From the NCBI RefSeq assembly GCF_030691015.1, contig NZ_JAUYFF010000010.1:62001-126000 (forward strand): 64,000 nt of DNA, in the 5' to 3' direction. This stretch comes from Sulfuricurvum sp. GTDB lineage: Bacteria > Campylobacterota > Campylobacteria > Campylobacterales > Sulfurimonadaceae. Positions 16,103 to 25,677 of the stretch are shown here, piece by piece. Below the pieces are notes generated by a model. That model saw nothing but the letters and a program-made list of their open reading frames with translations. It searched no databases and was not told the DNA's origin. Numbering within the stretch: position 1 is the first letter of the stretch; every line of letters begins with the position of its first letter. The position numbers and the translations under genes were made by a program.

Positions 16103-18103
16103 ATGAAGAAATTTAGCCTCCTCTCGTTGGCTGCTGTTGCTGCACTTGCCACTGAACCTGTTACTATCCAAAAAATCACCGTTGAAGCCTCTGCCCCTAA
16201 AGCTGATGGTAAAAACATCGTTGCCGATGAGATGGTCAAATTCTCTCGCCAATCCGATCTGGGAGAAATGCTCTCAGGTTCGCTCCCGGAAATCACCCAC
16301 GTTCGTACCAGTGCCATCGGTAACGATATTGTATTACGCGGTTTCAAAAAAGATAATATTAATGTGACTATCGACGATGCAAAAATCTGCGGTGCATGTC
16401 CAAATCGTATGGACCCTCCTGCGATGCACGTCTCTTCCAGCCAAATCGCAGAGGTAGAAGTGCAAGAAGGTCCGTTTGACGTTACTCAGTTCGGAAGCCT
16501 CGGAGGGGCGATTAACGTCGTCACGAAAGACCCGTCCAAAGGTCTGCACACAGAAGTTTCCGCAACCCTTGGAAGCTATGATTATCGTAAAATTTCTACC
16601 ACGGTAGAGGGGGGTAATGATGTTGTTCAAGCTTTGATCGGATATAGCCGTGAAACCAGCGGCCAGTATAAAGACGGCGACGGCAAAACCTTAACACAAC
16701 AAGCAGACAATGCGTCAATGGCCGTACAGCGTTATTCAACGGCACATAAAAACGATGATGCCTACGAACGCGAAAACTTCTGGGCAAAAATTGTCGGAAA
16801 TATCAGTGATAATCAAAAGCTGACCCTCAGCTACTTCGGTGACCGTGCTGATAACGTCCTCTATCCTCGTTACGGAATGGATGCCCTCAAAGATGATACC
16901 GACATGTTCAAAGCCAAATATCAGCTCTTTGCTTTGGGAGAATACTCGGATGAACTGAGCATCGAAGCCTATCATTCGAAAGTCGAGCATGACATGGGGA
17001 ACGATTTTAGAGCCTTTATGGCCTCCAGTGTTTCTTTGGTTGATGCAACCATCAAAGGGGTACGTGCCGAAAACACTGCCTCTATTGCCGAAACGGAGAT
17101 CACATTCGGTCTTGATCTCTCTAAGCGTAATTGGAACGGAACCAAAGGGACCCGTGCTAACCCTTACACGATAATCCAACTCCCCGATGCCGATACCGAG
17201 AATATCGGTGTCTATGCAAAAGCACTCAAAACACTTGGTTCGCTTGATCTAAGCGGAGGTCTTCGCTATGACGATACTACCATTGATGCGGATCAATCAT
17301 TAACCGGAATGTCAACGACTAAAGACCGCGATTACACGAATGTCAGCGCCAACGTATTGGGACGATACCACTACAGCGCAAATGGTAACTTTTTCGTCGG
17401 TGCGGGACAATCCTCTCGTGTCCCTGATGCACGAGAACTCTATTTTGCCGGAGCCGGCAATACAAACCTCAATGAGACGATTAACCGCGAAATTGATATG
17501 GGAATAGAACATACACTTGGGAATTTACACCTCAAAGGGACACTGTTCTACAGTGATTTAAAAGATTATATTTATGCCTACAAAGTAGTTGGGTCTACTA
17601 CCTCATTTGCAAACATTGACGCCCGTATTGTCGGTGGAGATATTACGGCCGATTACGCCCTTAATAAAGAGTGGACTATCGAATCGGGTGTTGCCTACCA
17701 AAAAGGGACCAAAAAAGATGTTGCTCAACTCGATTCTCTAGCAACCCTAGCGCAAACAGATAAAGACCTCGCGGATATCCCGCCGCTTAAAGGACGTGTA
17801 GCACTTGTGTTTGATGACTCAAAAAACTACGCTGAAGCCGAGTTAATTGCCGCCAGACACCAAACGTATGACGTAAACAATGGTGAACAGGCGATTGGCG
17901 GATACGGTATCCTCAATCTCAAATACGGCACTGAACTGGGTAACGGTTTCTCTCTAACTGCAGGAATCAATAACTTCTTTGATCGCACCTATGCTGTGAG
18001 CAACAGCTATATCGGGCTAACCACAATTATGGAAGGAGCGCAACCTCTTGTTCTTAACGAACCGGGACGCAACTTCTACACTACCCTTAGTTACAAATTC
18101 TAA
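16103..18103 (+). CDS. TonB-dependent outer-membrane receptor, copper-receptor (OprC/NosA) type
   Basis: Outer-membrane beta-barrel importer of 666 residues driven by TonB. There is a short signal peptide (1-16), a possible TonB box ITVEA (25-29), a plug domain to about residue 145 with EVEVQEGPFDVTQFGSLGGA, and a barrel ending in Phe (YKF), as outer-membrane proteins do. The plug carries CGACPNRMDPP: Cys99-x3-Met103 matches the CxxxM copper ligand of OprC, and His296-x-Met298 (EHDMGN) matches its HxM ligand. Copper as the substrate is an inference from these ligands. AAGGA lies before the ATG. It is a single transcription unit. Confidence 0.9.
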   Translation: MKKFSLLSLAAVAALATEPVTIQKITVEASAPKADGKNIVADEMVKFSRQSDLGEMLSGSLPEITHVRTSAIGNDIVLRGFKKDNINVTIDDAKICGACPNRMDPPAMHVSSSQIAEVEVQEGPFDVTQFGSLGGAINVVTKDPSKGLHTEVSATLGSYDYRKISTTVEGGNDVVQALIGYSRETSGQYKDGDGKTLTQQADNASMAVQRYSTAHKNDDAYERENFWAKIVGNISDNQKLTLSYFGDRADNVLYPRYGMDALKDDTDMFKAKYQLFALGEYSDELSIEAYHSKVEHDMGNDFRAFMASSVSLVDATIKGVRAENTASIAETEITFGLDLSKRNWNGTKGTRANPYTIIQLPDADTENIGVYAKALKTLGSLDLSGGLRYDDTTIDADQSLTGMSTTKDRDYTNVSANVLGRYHYSANGNFFVGAGQSSRVPDARELYFAGAGNTNLNETINREIDMGIEHTLGNLHLKGTLFYSDLKDYIYAYKVVGSTTSFANIDARIVGGDITADYALNKEWTIESGVAYQKGTKKDVAQLDSLATLAQTDKDLADIPPLKGRVALVFDDSKNYAEAELIAARHQTYDVNNGEQAIGGYGILNLKYGTELGNGFSLTAGINNFFDRTYAVSNSYIGLTTIMEGAQPLVLNEPGRNFYTTLSYKF

Positions 18104-18122
18104 TCTCAAACTGTTTCGTCAT

Positions 18123-18142
18123 TTCCCGCATTAGTGCGGGAA
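18123..18142. terminator. Hairpin between convergent genes
   Basis: TTCCCGCA and TGCGGGAA form a perfect 8-bp stem around TTAG, filling the 39-base gap between the TonB receptor stop and the Nudix gene stop (18143). It lacks a T run on either side, so it may be an imperfect bidirectional terminator. Confidence 0.5.
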
Positions 18143-18703
18143 CTACAATTTATTCTCTAAGAACCATCCGAAGCCGAACATTAACCCCGGTGTTTTGGCT
18201 TTGGTCTCATCCATTGAAAATGCTTTCGCTTCACACACAGGTAGCTCAATCACTTCAATCGATTCGACACCTACACCGCCACCCTCATTTACACGCATCA
18301 TTTCATTCACACTAGCATAATAAAGGGTCTGTACCGATCCTGCAAATCCTACTGCCGTATAAAAAGAGGTTATTCGCTCTATCTTCTCCAGCGGAACATG
18401 ATATCCGCACTCTTCAAGTATCTCTTCGTGAGCAATCTCAACTAATGATTTATCTTTATCGATGATACCGGCACACAACTCATAGGTATAACCGTCATTG
18501 TTTTTAAGATACACAGGGGGACGGAACTGCCGAACGACAACAAGCGCTTCATGCTCTTCATGGTACAAAAGGATTGCTACACTGTCATGCACGTCCACCA
18601 TATCCCATACTTTGGAAATACCGGTTTGGGAATATTTTATCCGTTTCGGTTTCACAAAATCAGAGTTTTCACACGGTACGATCGTGACATCGGTAATCAT
18701 CAT
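18143..18703 (-). CDS. Nudix hydrolase, UDP-sugar/ADP-ribose diphosphatase-like
   Basis: Nudix-fold pyrophosphatase of 186 residues. The segment ELCAGIID...EEILEECGYHV followed by ITSFYTAVGFAG resembles the NUDT14/NudF group acting on UDP-glucose or ADP-ribose. Compared with the Nudix box, the metal-binding Glu residues of EEILEE are kept, but the Arg before them is Glu and the first Glu of the box is Lys. It is followed upstream-wise by the M23 peptidase gene, only six bases away on the same strand, so both are likely one transcript. Substrate uncertain. Confidence 0.85.
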   Translation of the reverse strand: MMITDVTIVPCENSDFVKPKRIKYSQTGISKVWDMVDVHDSVAILLYHEEHEALVVVRQFRPPVYLKNNDGYTYELCAGIIDKDKSLVEIAHEEILEECGYHVPLEKIERITSFYTAVGFAGSVQTLYYASVNEMMRVNEGGGVGVESIEVIELPVCEAKAFSMDETKAKTPGLMFGFGWFLENKL

Positions 18704-18709
18704 TACTCT

Positions 18710-19903
18710 TTAAAAAGGTTTCGGTTTAAACGTCTGAGAGTCAACATAATAGGTTTCATGAAAATCAAAATACGGTTTACGTAACGGTTTCTCTTGAAGC
18801 GCTTTTCTAAACTTTCTGTCCATTTTATCCCGAATAGCAATAAACGTTCTACGCTCTTTTCCGCTAAAGCCTTCGGTTTTTTTCTTCATAACACCTAACG
18901 GATCAATAGCCGTACTTCCACGATACATTCCAAAATGAAGATGCGGGCCGGAAGAGAGTCCCGTATTACCGACATATCCGATCATTTCACCTTGTTTTAC
19001 TTTCATCCCTGAATGTATCCCTTTTTTAAACGCTTTTTGATGAGCATAAAGACTGACAAGACCATTGTCATGACGTATTTTTATCGTTTTTCCATAACCG
19101 GTTGAATAGCCGGCGAAGCTCACACGTCCCTCTCCGGTAGAGAGGATAGGGGTTCCGGGTCGCGCTCCGAAATCAACCCCCAAATGGGCACGATAACGGT
19201 GAAGTACCGGATGATAACGGCTCTTTGTAAATCGAGAGGTTATACGAGGATTACGCATCGGAAGTTTAAACAAAAACTTCTCATACTGTCCCCCTTTCTC
19301 ATCGTAAAAACGACCGTCACTGTGGCGATAAACGCGGACACGCTTTCCATTAATTTCAACCATTGCCCCATGCACTTCCGGCATTGAAAACGGTTTTCCC
19401 AAACGATATTTTTGTGTGTATACCATAATGATAGGATCACCTTTTTTGAGCCCTTTACGAAAATCGACCTTCCCTTTAAACATTTTGACAAAAATAGAGG
19501 CTAAATTTTTCGATCCGGTTGTTTTCAAAATATCATCATAAGGGATTGTTTGAATAGGGACATAAAGGGTTTCCGTATACTCTTCACTCACGATCGGAAT
19601 GACTTTCGTTTCATACCGTCGTTTCGGAGTAAGATAAATCTGAAGCTGCAGTTCATCATTGACCGGAATCAAAATTTGATGAATAAAATTTTTATTATCA
19701 ACGACCATTTGGCAATTTGCGCTGTAGGGGATATCTTCGGTAAGTTTTTGATCCTCTTTATCGAGGTTGTAATAGACTCTTAAGGGGAGTTTTTTGCGCT
19801 CTAAAAAGGTAAGAAAACTTTCACCGTCTTTCCATTTAAAATGTTTAACGGTGCCGCCAAAAAGGAGAAGGGGCAATAAGAGTAATGCAAAAAAACGACC
19901 CAT
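18710..19903 (-). CDS. M23 peptidase (Csd3/Pgp3-like peptidoglycan endopeptidase)
   Basis: Periplasmic zinc metallopeptidase that trims peptidoglycan cross-links or stem peptides. A signal peptide spans about 1-16. Residues 20-230 form the N-terminal regulatory region seen in HdpA/Csd3. The LytM domain (about 235-335) has the zinc motif HLGVDFG, then SLYAHQ and HLHFG. The length of 397 residues fits the Helicobacter Csd3/Campylobacter Pgp3 group that controls helical cell shape; that orthology is inferred. The C-terminus has a basic tail. Confidence 0.88.
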   Translation of the reverse strand: MGRFFALLLLPLLLFGGTVKHFKWKDGESFLTFLERKKLPLRVYYNLDKEDQKLTEDIPYSANCQMVVDNKNFIHQILIPVNDELQLQIYLTPKRRYETKVIPIVSEEYTETLYVPIQTIPYDDILKTTGSKNLASIFVKMFKGKVDFRKGLKKGDPIIMVYTQKYRLGKPFSMPEVHGAMVEINGKRVRVYRHSDGRFYDEKGGQYEKFLFKLPMRNPRITSRFTKSRYHPVLHRYRAHLGVDFGARPGTPILSTGEGRVSFAGYSTGYGKTIKIRHDNGLVSLYAHQKAFKKGIHSGMKVKQGEMIGYVGNTGLSSGPHLHFGMYRGSTAIDPLGVMKKKTEGFSGKERRTFIAIRDKMDRKFRKALQEKPLRKPYFDFHETYYVDSQTFKPKPF

Positions 19904-19988
19904 TCCTATCCTTGACCAAAATACACATTACGAAAGTGAAAAAGATTTAAATGATAGCAAAAATTCCATTTACAAAGAGGTGTTTGGC

Positions 19989-19994
19989 TATAAT
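19989..19994 (+). promoter_or_regulatory. -10 box upstream of PgbA-like gene
   Basis: TATAAT preceded by TTTGGC, 31 bases before ATG 20025. Confidence 0.6.
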
Positions 19995-20024
19995 CATTCC
20001 TATATACTTTACCAAAAGGTTACC

Positions 20025-20822
20025 ATGATGCGCATCTGGATTATTACTCTTATCGCTTGTAGCGTCTTAAACGCTTCCTCCATCACTGCTCCTTTACTCG
20101 ATATCAAAGAATCTCGCGCAACGATAGTAGCTGAGAATTTACGTGAGGGGATGAGCGGTTTTATCGTTCGAAAATTTGATGCCACTCACAGTACCATTAT
20201 TGCCAATGCACGAGTCGAAAAGACAAATCCTGCCAACAACCGTGCCATACTGCAGCTCAGCGAATACAGCGGACTACGCCAAAACGCTCTTCCCAACGGT
20301 AACTGGACACCAAAACCATCCGATATTGCCATATTAGCGTATGATTATGAGCGTGCTCTTTTAATCGCCCCGAATGATGATACCTATGATGCTATTACTA
20401 AAAGTATCTCCGGTGTTGAATGGATTCACCCCGACAACTATGCAACATTTCTCTCCTATGAAGGGCATCAAACCCCTCTAGTCGATGATTTCAAACGCTA
20501 TTGCACCGCCAATTCAGTTGGGTTGCTCTATATCCAAAGTGCGAATCATCTTTTTACCCTCGATTGCAAAAGTTTTACGGTGCTCCAAACTGCCTCATTT
20601 GCCAAGGTATCAGAGAAAGAACAAACTCCTTTTTACACCCGTATTCCAACGATCCGAGGAGCATGGTGGGGAGAGGGAAGTTCCAGCTTGGACAGCTATG
20701 AACCTTACTATCTTGAAGAGATCGCTTTAAACAATTCAAAAAACAAAGAACTATATGAGCTCTACAAAGCAAAATTTAGCGATAAAAGCGCACTATTACA
20801 CAATTTTGATCTGAAGGAATAA
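20025..20822 (+). CDS. PgbA N-terminal domain protein (periplasmic)
   Basis: Exported protein of 265 residues. A signal peptide (about 1-17, ending in LNASS) is followed by a domain like the N-terminal part of Helicobacter PgbA (plasminogen-binding protein A): LREGMSGFIVRKF near 40-52 and DIAILAYDYERALLIAPN near 104-121. It lacks the Lys-rich C-terminal region that binds plasminogen in Helicobacter, so the ancestral role is probably not host binding. The start is ATG 20025, with AAGG upstream; a second ATG follows at once. glcD begins two bases after its stop. Confidence 0.8.
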   Translation: MMRIWIITLIACSVLNASSITAPLLDIKESRATIVAENLREGMSGFIVRKFDATHSTIIANARVEKTNPANNRAILQLSEYSGLRQNALPNGNWTPKPSDIAILAYDYERALLIAPNDDTYDAITKSISGVEWIHPDNYATFLSYEGHQTPLVDDFKRYCTANSVGLLYIQSANHLFTLDCKSFTVLQTASFAKVSEKEQTPFYTRIPTIRGAWWGEGSSSLDSYEPYYLEEIALNNSKNKELYELYKAKFSDKSALLHNFDLKE

Positions 20823-20824
20823 CG

Positions 20825-22210
20825 ATGCTCGCATCCGGTGCCATCGACTTTTTTACCAACTTACTCGGCCAAGAAAACGTCTACAGCGACAAAGCGCATC
20901 TCATTGCCTACAGCTACGATGCGACACGAGAGCGTTTTGAGCCGGAAGCGGTTCTTTTTCCACGTCACGAACAAGATGTCAGCGATATCTTAAAATATTG
21001 TAACGAGCACCGAATCGTTATCGTCCCTCGCGGTGCGGGAAGCGGATTTACCGGCGGAGCCCTCCCCTCATCCGGCGGGATCGTCTTGGCGTTCGAAAAA
21101 CATATGAATAAAATCCTCGAAATCGATATGCAAAACATGGTGGCTATCGTCCAGCCGGGTGTCGTCAATATGGAACTCCAACGTGCCGTTGAAGAGGTGG
21201 GGCTTTTCTATCCGCCCGATCCGGCAAGCCAAGAGTACTCCACTATCGGTGGAAACGTTAACGAAAATGCCGGCGGTATGCGCGCGGCCAAGTACGGTAT
21301 TACCAAAGACTACGTTATGGCAATGCGGGCGGTACTCCCAAACGGCGATATTATCAAAGCAGGCAAACGGACGATTAAAGACGTTGCGGGCTATAACATC
21401 ACGGGGATTTTGATCGCGTCTGAGGGGACATTGGCCGTTACGACCGAAGTAACCCTCAAACTCCTCTCTAAACCAAAAATGACCAAAACGGCAATGGGTA
21501 TTTTCCCAACCGTTCATACAGCGATGGAAGCAGTCTATAAAACAATGGCCAGCGGCGTCACTCCCGTAGCTATGGAATTTCTCGATAACCTCACTATCCG
21601 CTCCGTAGAACAGGTCTATCATAAAGGGCTTCCGACCGAAGCGGGTGCTATATTGGTTACCGATGTGGACGGTAATCTCGAAGAAGATCTCGATTTTCAA
21701 CTCTCAATAATCCAAAAAGTCTTTCAAGAAAACGGCTGTAGCGAATTTAAAATCGCCCAGAATAAACAAGAAGCAAGCGATCTTTGGTTTGCACGCCGCA
21801 ATGCTAGCCAATCGCTCTCCGTGTATGGAAGTAAAAAGATCAATGAAGATGTCACGGTACCTCGCTCCGCTCTTCCTGAACTGCTTGAAAAATTTGATGC
21901 TATTGCCAAAAAATACAACATTAATATCCCATGCTTCGGTCACACCGGTGATGGAAATGTCCACACCAATGTCATGGTGGATGGAAAAGATCCTGAGCAG
22001 GTCAAAATCGGCTACGAAGCGATTCGTGAAGTGTTCCAAGCCACTATTGATCTCGGCGGAACGTTGAGCGGTGAACACGGTATCGGGTTGGCAAAAGCCC
22101 CTTATATGTCGATGGCATTTACCCCTGAAGAGATGGCACTGTTTCAATCTATAAAGCGGGCATTTGATCCGAATAATATCCTCAACCCTTCAAAAATGGG
22201 GCTTGAATAA
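20825..22210 (+). CDS. glcD: FAD-linked oxidase, glycolate/D-lactate dehydrogenase subunit GlcD
   Basis: Oxidises glycolate or D-lactate with FAD. The N-terminal FAD-binding domain shows VPRGAGSGFTGGALPS (about 65-80) and the GGNVNENAGGMRAAKYG segment (about 142-158). The C-terminal GlcD-type domain has CFGHTGDGNVHTN and ends with LSGEHGIGLAKAPYM and FDPNNILNPSKMG. 461 residues, normal. GlcE and GlcF subunits are not adjacent. AAGGA lies before the ATG. The next gene starts directly at its stop. Confidence 0.94.
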   Translation: MLASGAIDFFTNLLGQENVYSDKAHLIAYSYDATRERFEPEAVLFPRHEQDVSDILKYCNEHRIVIVPRGAGSGFTGGALPSSGGIVLAFEKHMNKILEIDMQNMVAIVQPGVVNMELQRAVEEVGLFYPPDPASQEYSTIGGNVNENAGGMRAAKYGITKDYVMAMRAVLPNGDIIKAGKRTIKDVAGYNITGILIASEGTLAVTTEVTLKLLSKPKMTKTAMGIFPTVHTAMEAVYKTMASGVTPVAMEFLDNLTIRSVEQVYHKGLPTEAGAILVTDVDGNLEEDLDFQLSIIQKVFQENGCSEFKIAQNKQEASDLWFARRNASQSLSVYGSKKINEDVTVPRSALPELLEKFDAIAKKYNINIPCFGHTGDGNVHTNVMVDGKDPEQVKIGYEAIREVFQATIDLGGTLSGEHGIGLAKAPYMSMAFTPEEMALFQSIKRAFDPNNILNPSKMGLE

Positions 22211-23020
22211 GTGCTAAATCTTAAAGCAACGCTTCGGCATATCCGTCTTTTTTTCCTGATGCTGTTTGATCAGGAAATTACGGTATATGCTTCGAGCCTG
22301 AGCTTTTACACCATATTTACCGTTGTACCTCTTTTGATTATCTCCCTTAGCCTCATCGCAAACGTTCCGGTATTTGAAGAACAATACGCCAAAATCCAAA
22401 TCTTTATTTTTGATAATATCATGCCGGTACAAACGGCGGCTATTGCAGGGTATCTTGAATCTTTTTTTCAAAATTCCGTACAACTGGGAATAATCGGTTT
22501 TACCACAATGATTATCTCTTCACTTCTATTTTTTCAAAACTTTGAACATATTGTCGGTAAAATTTTTAAAGTTTCAAACCGGGGAATTTGGGATGCTATT
22601 ACCACCTATTGGACCCTCATCAGTCTTACCCCCATTGTCCTTATTGCTTCAATGAGTTTAAAAGCCTATTTGGAATCTCATGTCAGCGGATTTGCACTCA
22701 AAGCCTTTTCGATCTTCCCCTTTTTGCTCCTTTGGGGAATCTTTTTCCTGATTTACAAAATTGCTGTAAACGCAGAAGTTTCCACGAAAGCAGCAGGAAT
22801 CAGTTCCTTTGTTGTTGCCGTTGTCTGGGGATTAGCAAAAAACAGCTTCATCCAATATGTCTTTTACAACAAAACCTACGCGACGATGTACGGCTCTTTC
22901 TCCGCACTTATCTTTTTCTTTTTATGGATCTATGTATCATGGATTATCGTCATCTACGGAATGAAACTATGCTATCTGATAAACCGCGCTGCCCAGCGTG
23001 AACATTCCCAAAACACCTAA
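22211..23020 (+). CDS. YihY/UPF0761 family inner-membrane protein
   Basis: Polytopic membrane protein of 269 residues with about six hydrophobic spans. The signature YASSLSFYTIFTVVPLL (about 26-42), the NFEHIVGKIFKVSNRGIW block and the C-terminal SFSALIFFFLWIYVSWIIVIYG segment place it in the YihY family. The family was once misnamed RNase BN; its true role is unknown. It starts with GTG immediately after the glcD stop. Its last 54 bases overlap the convergent comEC gene. Confidence 0.88.
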   Translation: MLNLKATLRHIRLFFLMLFDQEITVYASSLSFYTIFTVVPLLIISLSLIANVPVFEEQYAKIQIFIFDNIMPVQTAAIAGYLESFFQNSVQLGIIGFTTMIISSLLFFQNFEHIVGKIFKVSNRGIWDAITTYWTLISLTPIVLIASMSLKAYLESHVSGFALKAFSIFPFLLLWGIFFLIYKIAVNAEVSTKAAGISSFVVAVVWGLAKNSFIQYVFYNKTYATMYGSFSALIFFFLWIYVSWIIVIYGMKLCYLINRAAQREHSQNT

Positions 23021-24229
23021 AACCCAAAAAGCCTCTTTTCGCCACATCGCCCCTAAAGCCAATACAACGCTAAATATTCCCATCCACATAGGGATTACGA
23101 CCTTATTCATATCTCCTGATTCAAACATTTTGAGCAGATAGGGATCAAACCAATCTCCCCACGGCGTAACATGGAGTACTAATACAGCCGGATAATAAAG
23201 ATTAAAAAGCAATGCAAGAGGAATCGAGCCGATATGCCACCATCCAAATGTCCCAAAAATAGAAAGCGATATAGGTAGTAATACCAAATAGCACCAGATA
23301 TGGAGTGCCAAAAATATCTGCCAAGGCTTCCAATGCTCATAATAACGGATAAAAATAAAGATCGAAAGGACTCCGAAGGAGGAGAACCAAAACCCTAAAG
23401 AGAAAAACAGTGTGGGGAAAAAAGCAAGCAGCACACCGACGGTAATCGAGAGTGTTTGCAGTGAAACAATCTTTATCCCCCGATCATAAAGCCAATACCC
23501 CACCGCAATCATCCCGAACGCCCGTACCATGGGGGGAATAAATTCCAATGCCCATAGATATAAGAAGAGTAGTCCCAAAACCATAAAGAAAAGATCACGA
23601 TTGCCGTGGCGGTAAGGGAAATAACGGTTTTGTAACCACCCATAAGGGCGGCGGAGGATAAAATAGGCGATTAATGAAATAATTCCGTAGTGATAGCCGC
23701 TAATGGAGAGGATATGACTAAGCCCCATTGCACCGACTAATGCCTGAAATTCCTGCGACATCGGGGTGGCCACAAACAATGCTCCATAAAGCTCCCTCAT
23801 CCATTGATCTTCATGGACGGATGCGATACGACGATACCATTGCTCTTTAAGACTCAAGGAGGGATACACTTCGATGATAGTGCCGCGCGTGTGCATCCCT
23901 TTTAAAAAATCTAAAAAGGTCACTTTCGCTACCTGAAGTTCCACTTGAACATCCCGTCCCCTCAGATCGCGCAGATAAGGGCTCATCGCGGCTCGAACAC
24001 TAGCGCCGTTTTCGAGCCGAAGTTTCATAGAGGTCTTAGGCACATCACCGATCAGCCGCACCTCTTGATCGATCACTTCGGCTCGTATAAGCGGATCATC
24101 AAAGGTTTTGAGTTCAGTAAATTGATAGTATTCATACGAAAGGGAAAAGGAGGCGATAAAAAGGAGAAAGAGAAAAAAGAGCGAGCCGCTTTTGTAATCA
24201 AAAAGATCGACACGCTCCAGTTTATTCAT
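22967..24229 (-). CDS. comEC: ComEC/Rec2-type competence channel, short form
   Basis: Inner-membrane channel for single-stranded DNA uptake in natural transformation. The ComEC core shows LSISGYHYGI (about 174-183) followed by many membrane spans. At 420 residues it has an N-terminal OB-like region (about 50-110) and the Competence domain, but no C-terminal metallo-beta-lactamase domain. This short form is usual in Campylobacterota. Its ATG overlaps the dnaB stop by one base, so the two are translationally coupled. Confidence 0.88.
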   Translation of the reverse strand: MNKLERVDLFDYKSGSLFFLFLLFIASFSLSYEYYQFTELKTFDDPLIRAEVIDQEVRLIGDVPKTSMKLRLENGASVRAAMSPYLRDLRGRDVQVELQVAKVTFLDFLKGMHTRGTIIEVYPSLSLKEQWYRRIASVHEDQWMRELYGALFVATPMSQEFQALVGAMGLSHILSISGYHYGIISLIAYFILRRPYGWLQNRYFPYRHGNRDLFFMVLGLLFLYLWALEFIPPMVRAFGMIAVGYWLYDRGIKIVSLQTLSITVGVLLAFFPTLFFSLGFWFSSFGVLSIFIFIRYYEHWKPWQIFLALHIWCYLVLLPISLSIFGTFGWWHIGSIPLALLFNLYYPAVLVLHVTPWGDWFDPYLLKMFESGDMNKVVIPMWMGIFSVVLALGAMWRKEAFWVLGVLGMFTLGSAVYQIA

Positions 24230-25677
24230 CAGATAATCGGCATCGATACCGTTTCATCATTAACGTTCATCGTCGCACTTTTCATATCGATACTCTCATA
24301 AACGATCTGCGCGGCACCGAATGTCGGTTTATCGACAAAGCGGGTGAATTTTTTCTGGAACATCAGTTTGACATGCCCCGTAGGACCGTTACGCTGTTTA
24401 CCGATAATGATCTCGGCTTCCTCTTCCTCTTTCTCGACATATTTGGAGATAAACTCTTTTCCCGCGCTTATCGCCTCTTTCTCCCGCTCTTTTTCCTCTT
24501 TGTAGAGGTAAACGTCATTACGGTAGACGAAGAGGATGATATCGGCATCCTGCTCAATCGACCCTGATTCACGGATATCGCTGAGCATCGGACGCTTATC
24601 GGAGCGTGATTCGAGACCACGGTTGAGCTGAGAGAGGGCGACGATAGGGATTCCGAGTTCACGCGCCAACATTTTAAGCCCACGCGAAATCTCACTCACT
24701 TCAAGGTGACGATCTTTTCCCCCCGTCCCATTCATGATTTGGAGGTAGTCGATAACGGCGACTTCGATCTCAGGATGACGGCTTTTGAGTTTACGGAGTT
24801 TGGAACGGAGCTGATGGATATTGATGGAGCCGTGATCGTCCACGAAGAGCTTGGATCGGCGCATCTTATCGACCGCATCGTTTAGCTGTTTGTACTCCTG
24901 AGGATTCATATCCCCGACACGAAGACGCTGTAGCTGGATCGAGGTTTGGACACTCAAAAGACGCAACATGAGTTGCTCTGCCGGCATCTCCAGTGAGAAA
25001 AAAGCAACCCCCTTCCCTTTATCAAGAAGATTTTGAACCATATTGAGGGCAAACGAGGTTTTCCCCATTGCAGGACGGGCGGCGATAATGACCAAATCCC
25101 CTTTACCGAATCCGGTCGTCATTTTGTTCAGTTCGGCATATCCCGTATCAACACCGACGAGGACGGAATCGCCCCGTGCTTTCATCTCTTCAATATACGC
25201 TAACGTCTCATCGGCGATGGAGGGGGCATCTTTGAAATCGGTTGCTTGAGAGTTCTGAGTAATTTCATAAAGCTTTTGTTCAACCAAATCGACAACATCG
25301 CTTCCACTGAGTTCTTCTTCGAGAGCTACCCGCTTGATCTCAGTTGTAAGGGTGATGAGATGACGCTTTATCGCTTTGTCTTTGATCTCTTGAACGTACG
25401 CTTTAGTATTGGCGATCGGATTGGCGGTAAGAATATCGACCATCACCCGCTCATCGAATTTAGCTTTTGAGGTCAGTTCTTTACGAAGAAACTCTTCATC
25501 GATTGGGAGATCCCGATGGGCTAAGCTCATCATAGAGCGGTATATCTCCTGATGTGCCGAAAGGTAAAAATCCTCAGGAGTTAAAACCGCATCAAATTCA
25601 TCAAACTGAGCCGGATCAAAAATGATGGAGCTGAGGACGGAGCGCTCAAATGCTAAATTGTATAACGATTCTTCCAT
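24229..25677 (-). CDS. dnaB: Replicative DNA helicase DnaB
   Basis: Hexameric helicase that unwinds DNA at the fork. The N-terminal primase-binding domain (about 1-105) starts with LYNLAFERSVLSSIIFDP. The RecA-like motor has Walker A ARPAMGKTS (about 202-210), SLEM, and the DnaB segment VIDYLQIM, then LSQLNRGLESRSDKRPMLSDI. 482 residues is normal. No intein or N-terminal gap is seen. It abuts ispG upstream without spacing and overlaps comEC downstream. Confidence 0.97.
   Translation of the reverse strand: MEESLYNLAFERSVLSSIIFDPAQFDEFDAVLTPEDFYLSAHQEIYRSMMSLAHRDLPIDEEFLRKELTSKAKFDERVMVDILTANPIANTKAYVQEIKDKAIKRHLITLTTEIKRVALEEELSGSDVVDLVEQKLYEITQNSQATDFKDAPSIADETLAYIEEMKARGDSVLVGVDTGYAELNKMTTGFGKGDLVIIAARPAMGKTSFALNMVQNLLDKGKGVAFFSLEMPAEQLMLRLLSVQTSIQLQRLRVGDMNPQEYKQLNDAVDKMRRSKLFVDDHGSINIHQLRSKLRKLKSRHPEIEVAVIDYLQIMNGTGGKDRHLEVSEISRGLKMLARELGIPIVALSQLNRGLESRSDKRPMLSDIRESGSIEQDADIILFVYRNDVYLYKEEKEREKEAISAGKEFISKYVEKEEEEAEIIIGKQRNGPTGHVKLMFQKKFTRFVDKPTFGAAQIVYESIDMKSATMNVNDETVSMPII

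Noticed and set aside
18123-18142. Second copy of the priA palindromic element
   Set aside because: The hairpin shares the GTCAT-like flank on one side but only one stem and no matching far end; treated as an ordinary inter-gene hairpin.
21068-21700. 210-codon minus-strand open frame opposite glcD
   Set aside because: Antisense to a well-conserved gene; no ribosome site, no promoter, and a composition explained by the codon pattern of glcD.
22211-23020. Ribonuclease BN
   Set aside because: YihY was historically misassigned as RNase BN; the sequence is a polytopic membrane protein.
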